Below, piece after piece: positions 34,170 to 43,944 of a DNA stretch of 64,000 nucleotides (its first letter is position 1; each line of letters opens with the position of its first letter). The notes beneath the pieces were generated by a model. That model saw nothing but the letters and a program-made list of their open reading frames with translations, ran no database searches and was not told the origin of the DNA. The position numbers were made by a program, and so were the translations under genes. The stretch is from Lumnitzera littorea (taxonomy: Eukaryota > Streptophyta > Magnoliopsida > Myrtales > Combretaceae): NCBI GenBank assembly GCA_024138015.1, contig JAMXBB010000002.1:15731931-15795930 (forward strand). The letters are read 5' to 3'.

Positions 34170-34700
34170 AGGAAAAGAAATATTGTTATTGGTTCTGCGG
34201 TCTGCCATAAACAGGGACTAGTGAGTAGTGAGGAGCGGCAGCCCATCCCGTAAACGCCGAAACGGAGACCTAATATTTGAGCCCTACAATTCAAAGTAAC
34301 GTTTTTGTCTTGTCCGGTACTCTTCTTCTCTCTTTTTAACTTTCTGTTTATTTACCACCCCCCACCCCTTCTCTCTCTCTCTCTCTCTCTCTCACGTTTT
34401 TTGCCTGGAGAGTTAATCGGGAAGGTCCCCCCCACTCCCCCTTGCTGAGATGAGATCTCGTACCAGGAACTTTTGTCCCTGAAATATCACTTTCCCCACT
34501 CTCTTTTTTACGTTTCTCTTTTCCTTTTCTTTTCATCCTTTGAGCCATTCTATGTCAATGTCGAGTCTCAATGAGACGACTAAAGGAGAATTCGTAATCT
34601 TTCATTTTTGGAGCTTCTACGGTTAGTTGCATGCAGGAAGTGCTTTCTTTAAACCCACTCAGCCTCGGACCGTGTATCTATCATTTCTGTACTGTACTAA
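34170..34700 (+). other. GC- and CT-rich patch resembling a gene 5' region
   Basis: This stretch contrasts with the AT-rich flanks. It contains a (CT)n microsatellite at about 34369-34393, C-runs, and pyrimidine tracts of the sort found near plant transcription starts. No ORF follows that I can recognise, so it may be a relic promoter/5' UTR or just a simple-sequence patch. Confidence 0.25.
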
Positions 34701-34982
34701 ATAAAAAAAATGGAAAAATTACATACTTAAAGGTTCAATATTTCGGGCCATATTCAAATAGTAATTAAAATTGGTAAAAATAGAGGCATTAAAATGATGT
34801 ATATAAAGGATAATTTTAAGTCTAAAAAGAGGATTAAAACTACACATTAGATAATGAATATTTTGTTTGTTTGTTTTTTTTTTCCAATCATATTGCAACT
34901 TGGAGGAGGGTGGATTTAAAGTTTAAATTAGTCTCGACAATAGTCTTGAAAATTATTTTGTATTTGATGTATCTTCTCGATG

Positions 34983-35002
34983 TTATTATTATTATTATTA
35001 TT
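34983..35002. repeat. (ATT)n microsatellite
   Basis: About six ATT units occur just downstream (in minus sense) of the RNase H ORF. It could be the simple-repeat tail of a LINE, or incidental. Confidence 0.7.
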
Positions 35003-35103
35003 TTGCTAGAAAAAAGATCACTTCCATTAAATAATCAAGCATTCGAGTACATCCGTGATCTCCGAACATACATTTGACGAAATAAGATACATCCGATCCG
35101 AAA

Positions 35104-35529
35104 CTAGAAAGTGTTCAAGGCTAAAGGAATGTGGTTCAACCAATCTCTAGTACTATTAGATAACGAGTTTGCTACGTCATTTGCTTGGCATCTAACAATT
35201 GAAAGTTCAAAGAAGCAAAACAACTCTAGCATGCTCATGAAATCTATAACATAGGGCGTAAGGTTCCATGGCACATCTCCTTGTTGGTTTAAAGCTTTGA
35301 AAACAATTTCACTATCCGTCTCAAGGCAAACTTTCCGCCATCCACATTGTACAGCTAATTTGATGGCGTCTAGAGTTTCCACTTCCTTGGGTGATTGTGC
35401 AAAAATATTTATGTTCGTTCCTCCATAACAAATGCCAATAACTCCTGTGGTCACTGTGGTCGATCGATAGTTAAAAATGCCATCAAAGTTCAATTTGATA
35501 AGGTCAAAAGGAGGGGCTGTCCACACCTG
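35104..35529 (-). CDS. RNase H domain (LINE-type RVT_3), 140-aa open frame
   Basis: The ORF has the plant RVT_3/RNase H-like layout: WTAPPFDLIKLNFDG with the first acidic residue at D15, a glutamate in VETLDA at about 50, ETDSE with D71, and a C-terminal RCQANDVANSLS block matching the R-AN--AH-LA motif of the family. These domains form the C-terminus of many plant non-LTR (LINE) retrotransposons, where they digest RNA in RNA/DNA hybrids, and also occur in stand-alone plant proteins. No reverse transcriptase precedes it; upstream sequence is cut by the E2 LTR at 35670. The most likely reading is a truncated LINE 3' end whose RNase H frame has stayed open; a small host gene is less likely. The start codon is uncertain because the frame is entered mid-domain. 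Confidence 0.65.
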   Translation of the reverse strand, partial: QVWTAPPFDLIKLNFDGIFNYRSTTVTTGVIGICYGGTNINIFAQSPKEVETLDAIKLAVQCGWRKVCLETDSEIVFKALNQQGDVPWNLTPYVIDFMSMLELFCFFELSIVRCQANDVANSLSNSTRDWLNHIPLALNTF

Positions 35530-35669
35530 ATTTGCACTAAAAGAATTCCTAGGAAGTGAAAAATACTAGCCTAAACTCAAGAGGTGCAGGAGAAGGGTGG
35601 GGTGAATTGAGTTATATGACAATATATAATTCTTTTTTATATAACCAAATAAATGCAATAATAAGAATA

Positions 35670-38600
35670 TGTTAAGCCTAAATTTTTCAGTTTCTTTGGT
35701 TTAATTTCATTTTCTACTTTTCGATTAATACTAAATCCAAACCCATTTAATATTAATCATTGACTAGAGAAATTAGGAAATTTCGGTTTTTTATTTAAAA
35801 AATTTTTTTTGAGTCACCACCCGATCAAAGTCGAGAAAAATAAAATAAATCGTAATCAATTGAGTAGACTGATTACAATTTATCTATCGATCTTCAATTC
35901 TAATGTAATTCAAATTAGAAAATTCTGAATTTAGGGGCTAACATATTAAACATTAATGGATACTACTATTTATCCTTCAAAATTAGGTTTATTCTTCTAA
36001 ATTATCTATTTTTTATATTTTTAAGAAAAAAGTAAAAACCAAAAGAAAATTATAAAAAAAAAAAAACTAAGTTTCTAAAGATTTTATTGTCATCCCGAAA
36101 GTAACTATATATCCACTAGTTATGATCAAACGACCGTAATTCTTCTCGAAAACCTTTAATATGTTGATTAATTTTAATTTTGAAAACTGATCGGATTTAT
36201 ATTTTAATTGATTCAATTTATTAAAATAAGTCTAAAAGGGTCCTAACTCTTAAGTGTTAAAAAAAATCCCTAAAATGTCCTAAAAATTTTATTGATTTTT
36301 TACTAATTTTTTATTTAAGAAAAAATAGTTTTTTTATGTGAAGAATTCTAAAAAAACACTTAATGTTAAAAACAGCTAAACTAATATATATATATATATA
36401 TATATATATTTACATATCATGTTATAAACTTAACTAACTTACTAACAAAATAATACTATAATAATAATAAAAATAATAATAACTAAATAAATAAAGAAAC
36501 AAATAAATAAATAAGTAAATAAAAGATCGAACTTGCCTTGTTTTGCTGGAACGTGGATAGTGCTAGTGTTGTGTTTGTGCAATTAACACAGGCCATGCTC
36601 GTATTGTAGTAGCCATCAATGCGTGGCAGCAAGTGGACGATGGGCTATAGCTTGTGAAGTGTAGTGTGGCAGTTGTTGAAGAAGACAGTAGCAATGTCGC
36701 ATGNTCCCTAAAATGTCCTAAAAATTTTATTGATTTTTTACTAATTTTTTATTTAAGAAAAAATAGTTTTTTTATGTGAAGAATTCTAAAAAAACACTTA
36801 ATGTTAAAAACAGCTAAACTAATATATATATATATATATATATATATTTACATATCATGTTATAAACTTAACTAACTTACTAACAAAATAATACTATAAT
36901 AATAATAAAAATAATAATAACTAAATAAATAAAGAAACAAATAAATAAATAAGTAAATAAAAGATCGAACTTGCCTTGTTTTGCTGGAACGTGGATAGTG
37001 CTAGTGTTGTGTTTGTGCAATTAACACAGGCCATGCTCGTATTGTAGTAGCCATCAATGCGTGGCAGCAAGTGGACGATGGGCTATAGCTTGTGAAGTGT
37101 AGTGTGGCAGTTGTTGAAGAAGACAGTAGCAATGTCGCATGAGTGAGGGAAGGAGTTATGCTATTAGGGGGGTGTATCAAGTTGTAAAGTAGCGATGCAA
37201 TGAAGTGCGTAGAGTGGAGTGGTCAGTATGTAACTCAATTAGCATGAAAATGGGACAGTGGGGAGTTCATGTTCTATGGAGGACCAAGCAAATGCTATTG
37301 TTGATCGCATGTTATTGTCCTGTACTGTGGACACTACAACAGAGTATAGTCTAGGCGTAGCATGTAGCGTAGATGGGGGGCTTCGGACAACACCTGATCG
37401 TGTTTGGCAGTAGAGCATATGAGTAGGTGTTCATGTAAGTGTTGTATAATGTTTGATCATGCTATTTAGAGTGTGTGCATGAGATCAGTGGTTGAGCAGT
37501 GATGTCGATGTTTAAAAGCGGCGTTCAACATGATTATTGTAGTAGTTAGAGCTTGGTTCAGTCATGGCTGTTGATGTCGAGGGTTGCAGTGGGGAGTGTT
37601 GCGTTTATTACTGTGATCATGGCTTGTTGTTGGCATATTCTACTTGTACACCAACCTTGGCTTGGTTGCTAATGTCAATGAAGCTTGGATTGGGTAAGAG
37701 AGAACATATAGTGCAGCGTCTAGTAGTGGTATGTGGTAAGGCCATGCGTGTATTCAACTGTTGCTACAAACGTATATGGATTGCGCTGCAGTTTGGTCGA
37801 TAGAGTGGGGCTTAGATGATTGGACGTGGAACAGAGATTATAGCGTATCTATTGTTGTGTATTTGGGTACTATGTAGGGCTATGGTGGTACGTAGACTAT
37901 AGATTTTGACAGTGTGTGAGCAGTGCACAAAGCAATGGATGAAGATAGTATAAATGTATGGTGAAGTGATTTATACGCATGCTTTGGTGGAATGTAGGGT
38001 CTATATCCTCTTCATGCATAGGAGGAAGTCATATATATATAGCTTGGAAACAAATCAATCTTAAATCATATAAAATCCTAATTTGATAAAGATTTAAAAT
38101 CAATTCATATATGATTTGATAAAAATCAGATGAGATTTAAATCTCTTATATCAATTTAAATCTCTTATATCAATTCAAATCTGATTTGATAAAAATCAAA
38201 TAAAATATGAATCTCACCAATCTTTATCGCATTAAATGAAAAAAATTTTGATTAGATTTAAAATTATAGTTAAATCCTATATGCTTAACCGATTCTCATA
38301 AAATGAAAGAAAGAAAACTAAAAATGACCTTTGTGCCTAGTAAAATTTGAACCCGTAACCTTAAGCTAATCCAATACCCATGCTTCAATACTTATCTGTT
38401 AAGCTGTTGACCTGTACTTTGAGATTTAGTACATTCAAATTGTATTTAAACTATGTGACTCTCTAAAACTACTTAAACCGAGCTAAAACTAAAACTATTG
38501 ACCCTAAAATAAATTATTTTCTAAAAAACTAAAAATCTTTATAATTTTTTCATTTTTTTGTATATTTTATGATTTTTCAATTTTTTTTTTCAAGATTTAT

Positions 38601-38670
38601 TTTTATTGTCTTGTTATTTTGGAATTAGGACCCTATTAGAACTACCGAGCGCAAAAATTAAGTGTCTACA
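35670..38670 (-). repeat. 3' LTR of E2 (contains an assembly duplication)
   Basis: On the plus strand it begins TGTTAAGCC and ends GTGTCTACA. It is homologous to E3 (reverse orientation), to 61993-62290 and to E4. The apparent length of 3001 bp includes the 437-bp duplication around the N at 36704; without it the LTR is about 2.56 kb, close to E3. A TATATATA run near 38030-38040 is a candidate promoter in element sense. 36960-37990 is G-rich on the plus strand, unlike the rest. Confidence 0.85.
36267..37141. other. Assembly gap (N at 36704) flanked by duplicated 437-bp sequence
   Basis: 36267-36703 and 36705-37141 have the same length and appear identical, including an (AT)n run, and are separated by a single N. 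True tandem duplicates in such an old LTR would have diverged. The simplest explanation is two overlapping contig ends joined without merging. Confidence 0.93.
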
Positions 38671-38690
38671 ACTATCCCTCTTTGTGGTAA
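38671..38690 (-). promoter_or_regulatory. Polypurine tract region of E2
   Basis: In element sense the purine-rich CAAAGAGGGATAGT abuts the 3' LTR start TGTAGACAC. The adjoining 80 bp also align with the equivalent region of E1 at 49006-49080. Confidence 0.7.
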
Positions 38691-38870
38691 AGTTTAAATA
38701 AAACTTTATCATAAAGACAAAAGAGATACCATTTTTTGCCTTAAGATTGACTCTATCCTAAGAAGCGCTATAACTAGCTAGTTAATGATTTGATGACGAT
38801 AAGCTTGAAATGAAGAATAGTAAAGTTAGTACCCCCATAGGTTAGTAAGAATCCTAAAGAGAATAATAAG

Positions 38871-40860
38871 AACTTAGTTGTGCCCTCCTATAAGTTGACT
38901 AACAAAGGTGGTCAAAATACTCCTTGAGCTAGTTAAAACCCAAAAATAAATTGAGAAAACTTAGTCGTACCCTAATGAGCCGACTAATCAAGGTAACCGA
39001 AGCACTCCTAAAGTTGGCTAAGACCTTAAAAATGAATTAAGAAAAGTTGGTCCTACCCTAATGAGCTGATTAACTAAGGTGAGCAAGGCACTCCTAGAGC
39101 TGGCTAAGACCTTGAAAATGATTGAGAACTTAGTTATACCCCTCATGAGTTGACTAACCAAGGTGGGTGAAGCACTCCTTGAGCTGGCTAAGACCCTAAA
39201 AATGATTGAGAACTTGGTCGTGTCCTAATAAGCTAACTAACTAAGATGGATAAAGCGTTTTTAGAGCTAGCTAAGACCCTAAAAATAATTAAGAACTTGG
39301 TTATACCCCTCATGAGCTGACTAACTAAGATGGGCAAAACACTCCTAGAGTTGGCTAAGCCCTATAAAATGATTAAAAACTTGGTCATAACCCTCATGAG
39401 TTGACTAACTAAGGTAGGTGAAGTAGTCCTTAAGTTGGTTAAAGCCCTTAAAGATAATGAGAACTTAGTCGTACCCCTCATAGGTCGATTAACCAAGGCG
39501 GGCAAAGTACTCCTTAAGTTGGCTAAAGCCCTAAAAATTTGAGAACTTATTCATATCCCTCATAATCTGACTAATCAAAACGGTCAAAGCACTCCTTAAG
39601 TTAGCTAAAGCCCTAAAGATATGAAAACTTGGTCGTACCTCTCATAGGCTGACTAATCAAAGTGGGAAAAGTGCTCCTTGAGCTAGCTAAGTCCTTAAAT
39701 ATTTGAGAACTTGGTTGTACCCCTCATAGGCTGCCTAACCAAGGTGAGCGAAGCGCTCCTCGAGTTAGCTAAGGCCCTAAAGATATGAAAACTTGGTCGT
39801 ACCCCTCGTAAGTTGACTAACCAAGGTAGGTAAAGTACTCCTTGAACTGGCTAAGACCCTAAAATGAATTATGAAAACTCGATCGTGCCCCAATGAGTTG
39901 ACTAACCAAGATGGGCAAAGTGCTCTTAGAGTTAGCTAAGACCCTAAAATGAATTGAGAAAACTTAGTCATGCCTCAATGAGCTGATTAACTAAGGTGGG
40001 CGAAGTGCTCCTTGAGCTAGCTAAGGCTATAAAAGATAATGAGAAAACTTGGTCGTGCCCTAATGTATTGACTAACTAAGGCGGGCAAAGCGCTCCTTGA
40101 GTTGGCTACGACCCTAAAAGATAAAGAAACTTAGTTGTACCTTAATGAGCTGACTAACCAAAGCGAGCAAAGCACTCCTTAAGCTAACTAAAGCCCTAAA
40201 CTGAATGAGAAAATTTAGTCGTACCTCATATAAGCTAACTAACCAAGGCGGGTGAAATGTTTCTTGAGCTAACTAAGGTCCTAAAAAATGAGAAAACTTG
40301 GTTGTACCCTAATGAGCTGACTAACCAAGATGGGCAAAGTGTTCCTAGAGTTGGCTAAGACTCTATTATGAATTGAGAAAACTTGGTTATACTCCAATGA
40401 GTTGACTAACCAAGGTAGGCAAAGCACTTCGAGAGCTAGCTAAAACCCTAAAATGAATTTATAAAACTTATTCGTATCCCAATGAGCTAACTAACCAAGG
40501 TAGGCAAAGCGCTCTTAAAGTTAGCTAAGGCCCTAAACTGAATGAGAAAATTTGCTCATGCCCCAATGAGATGACTAACCAAGGTGAGCAAAGCACTCCT
40601 TGAGCTAACTAAAATCCTAAAATAAATTGAGAAAACTTGGTTATTCCCCAATGAGCTGACTAACCAAGGTAGCCGAAGTGTTTCTTAAGCTAGCTAAGAC
40701 TCTAAATTAAATGAGATGGCTAAGCGCTTATAGAGCTGGCTAAGACCCTAAAAGAATGAGAAAACTTGATCATACCCCAATGAGTTGACTAACTAAGGCG
40801 GGCAAAACGCTCCTTAAGCTAGCTAAGGCCCTAAAAGATAATGAGAAAACTTAAATTAAG
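38871..40860. repeat. Tandem array of about 23 copies, 84-bp unit, in the E2 3' UTR
   Basis: Units starting 'gaaaacttggtcgtaccc' recur every 79-90 bp from 38871 to about 40845; I located starts at roughly 39126, 39207, 39292, 39372, 39462, 39541, 39624, 39706, 39788, 39872, 39957, 40042, 40125, 40209, 40293, 40378, 40464, 40546 and 40631, among others. Each unit has two GAGCT--CTAA motifs about 42 bp apart, so it may derive from a 42-bp ancestor. One unit near 40715 is truncated. The array lies just inside the 3' LTR of E2. Confidence 0.92.
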
Positions 40861-43800
40861 ATATTGCTCCATGAGCTAGCTAACCTAAAAAGAATGAATA
40901 AAGGGTAAGCACCCTATGAACTTGCTAAAACTCTATTTGACAATTGAAAGTAAAACTAAGGAACATGACCAATTTAAAAAAAAAAAAAAAGTCTTAAGAA
41001 ATTTTGCGAAGGAGGACTTTGGTAGAAGCCATTTATGACATGAATTGAAGATTTTGCCACTAAGGTCGACATGGATTGAAAAAACTCGTAACAAGCCTTT
41101 ACTTCCTCTCCTTCTTTTCCTTTCTTCTTTTGTTTCTCATCTTTTTTTCCTCTTTTCTTAAAAGTCTGCTAATGGATACAAATTCTTATTTAAGAAACAA
41201 GTGTGATAACTATGTAAGGTATCTCATATCTATCTTAGTTTTTGGCCCTAACAATGAGCTTCTTAAATAAGCCTTAAGATTTTGAGCTTTCATCTCCTAT
41301 GGAAATGGTAACTCACAATTAGTCTAATCAAAGAGGACTTGCTTATGCACTCTCGATCTAGATTTTACTTTTGACTACTATTCTAAAAATTATAATCTAG
41401 TTTGCAAGTGATATGCTTTGATCAATTTGTTAAGTTTTTTTAGGTTCAGTATTGTGAATTGGGCTTTCGATCAAACAATTTCAAAAGGGATTAATGAGAA
41501 GGCCTATTTTGAAAGAAACACTTTTATCCAACCTGGGTGTACAAGTCAAGAACCCTTAGAAAAAACTAAATGTATGCTTACCCTAATTTCAAAAATAATT
41601 TTTACTTTACATAAATTATTCTTCAAGATTAGAAGTGCTTCAAATAGGGAGATATTTTAGGTAGGGAGGTCTTGTGTTTGAGATTCGGGTGGATAGAAAA
41701 ATTTTGTATTAGTGATTTGGAGTGTGATTCTAAAATGGATATAAGGTTTTTGGTTTGTGGTTGAGAATGTGACTTTGAAATGAATGTGAGGTTTTGTGTT
41801 TTTGGTTGGAAATGTGATTCTGAACCTTATGTTTTTAGAGCAACTTGGGCCTTTGGGCTTTCTTTGGTTAGAGCTTTTCTCAAGCCCAATGTTTAGGCAT
41901 TTCATCATTTTTCTTTCTTTTGGGTTTTTTTCTTTCCTTTTTCTTTTTATTTTTTAATTCTTTCTTTCTTCTTCTGTTTTTCCTTTTTTCATTTCATTTC
42001 TTTCTTTTCTCTTCCCAAAAATAACTATCTCTTTTGCTAAGTTTTTGTCTCTAGATGAATCAAGACCCTAAATCCATAGGTTCAGAGTGTATAGGCTTAA
42101 GTAAGGTATATATGGTCTTTGAGGTATTTAAACAAGTATTGGCTCTTTTCTAAAGAGAATAATTTATTGAAAACAAAAGTTATCCTTGAATTGTTATTAC
42201 TAAGATAAGCATAAATCAGCTTTATCCTTCTCTTCTAATTAATGACCCTAACCTCCAATTTGCCCTACCGCAGGGTGGTTCTTGACAAGGTTTACATTCA
42301 AAAGGACTCTAAATTGATTTAACGGGGTTAACAAAGGATGAATGCCTAACTTCATTTCGGTTTGCGTATCAAATTAAAAATGGACCTCCTTTAAGGAATG
42401 AGTCCAAAATATCCTCATCATGATATCTCACATCTCTCAAAGTGTTTAAGGGTTGGTGTATGAGGTATAGCTTACCTCTTTTTCATTTTAAACTTTTTGA
42501 AAGTGAGTTATCGATTCTTTATGTAAGGATTGATTAACACTAATGTGGAGGTTGACTTTCACTCGATTTGAGTTTAAAATAAAATTTCAAAGACCAAATG
42601 CCCCATAACTTTCATGCTCTCACTTAAATTGCCCTAGATTTATAAGACTTAAAGCTCCTAAGCTTTCATATATGGTTTTAGGCCTGGTTCCTTAAAGTTC
42701 AAATGGATCGACATTGACAACTTTTGGAGTGGAAGGGACTAATGAATAGCCCTTTTTTTTTTGTACCGGGGATCAAGTTCAAGATAGTATTTTACAGTCT
42801 CGTATTTTAACTTATATCATGATTGGACTTGATAGCTCACGAGCTTTGAGTTGTTTCGACTATCTTGAAGTGCTAAGGGTTCATGTTTGGTTGGTTACTT
42901 TCTCAAGCCAAGTGGATGTATTTAGGTTAGTTGCCTTAATGGGTTAAGTGATTGTGTTTGTTCCAAGTCCTATAAGGATTTATAATCGTTAGAGAATTTC
43001 TTTTTTTTTTTTTTTCTTTTTGAAAGAGAGAGAGGAAAAGTTAAAGCTTTTATGTTACAACAACTAGATGATAGAATTGTAAATGGAGGATTGCTTTCCT
43101 AAAATTCTATATACAAGCCTATAAAATTTATATAGAATAACATTATTAAGGGTCTATTTACAAATGAAGAATTCTAAAGGATGAAAAATAAAAGACTAAA
43201 TAAAGAAAATATCTAAATCCTATTTATTTCAAATGAGAAAGGCTATTTACAAAGTGTTAATCTATCTAAAAGAATGAATATTTTTAGCTGGTAGAATACT
43301 AGGCAAAATGGTAACTACTTGAAATTATTTTACAAGTTTGATTTTTGTTGTTTTTTTTTTTTCACTTTTGATCACTTAAGAAAAGAAGTGTGGTATTTTA
43401 TAGAGTAATGAAGCTTTACTTTTAGAAATCATCTAGCATAAATATTTATAAATGACAAAAGCTAAGGAAAAAAAATATACAATGAAGACACATAGATGCA
43501 AGGAAATCGACAATCAAATAGTAATGTGGCAATACTGGGTGTTTAGAGTCATCACTATATCGAAATTCCATAGAATTTACAAGGAATTTTTACATTTGCA
43601 ATTTACAAAATAAATATGGCGAAATAATGAACGAGCTCTATACATGGAACCAAATTACAAGAAGAATATGGAAATTTCGACATAATCTCAACCCTCAGTT
43701 AACCTGCCCCATTATTATTTATTCATTGGTCAAGATTCGTATATGCAATTAGGGTGGGTTCTAAAAGTCCTCAAGTTCTACGACCAATGTATTTTTCAAG

Positions 43801-43944
43801 GCAACGATTCTATGGTCACATCAAAACTTGAGTGGGGTAGCTTGATTGGCCTTGGAAGATAGTTGCCTCATAATATCTGAAGCTTACACAATGGCTCCCC
43901 CTTCTAAGGTCCTAAGACGGCTTGGTTCTAACTGTATTTATCAT
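40861..43944 (-). other. E2 interior, non-coding
   Basis: No gag, protease, RT, RNase H or integrase motif is visible on either strand. There is a C/T-rich stretch at 41090-41160 and again at 41900-42020, a short minisatellite at 41713-41830, and T-runs near 43000 and 43350. The last 240 bases (43700-43944) align with the E1 leader at 59460-59690. E1 is inserted at 43945, with ATCAT on the left and AACAT at 61762-61766. Confidence 0.6.
41713..41830. repeat. Short minisatellite, about 50-bp unit, under three copies
   Basis: The pattern 'gtgattctaaaatggat..aggttttt' repeats three times with variation, giving a chance minus-strand ORF with repeated HIHF-T segments. Confidence 0.7.

Noticed and set aside
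36267..37141. A real tandem duplication in the E2 LTR
   Set aside because: Equal length, apparent identity and a single N exactly between the copies point to an unmerged assembly overlap.
35670..38670. A 3.0-kb LTR for E2
   Set aside because: The length is inflated by the assembly duplication; E3 and the deduplicated sequence both give about 2.4-2.6 kb.
38871..40860. CRISPR-like regular repeats
   Set aside because: Units are contiguous, diverged and have no unique spacers, and the context is a plant retrotransposon.
41657..41908. ORF with repeated HIHF-T motifs as a small repeat protein
   Set aside because: It is the reading of a short minisatellite inside the non-coding E2 interior.
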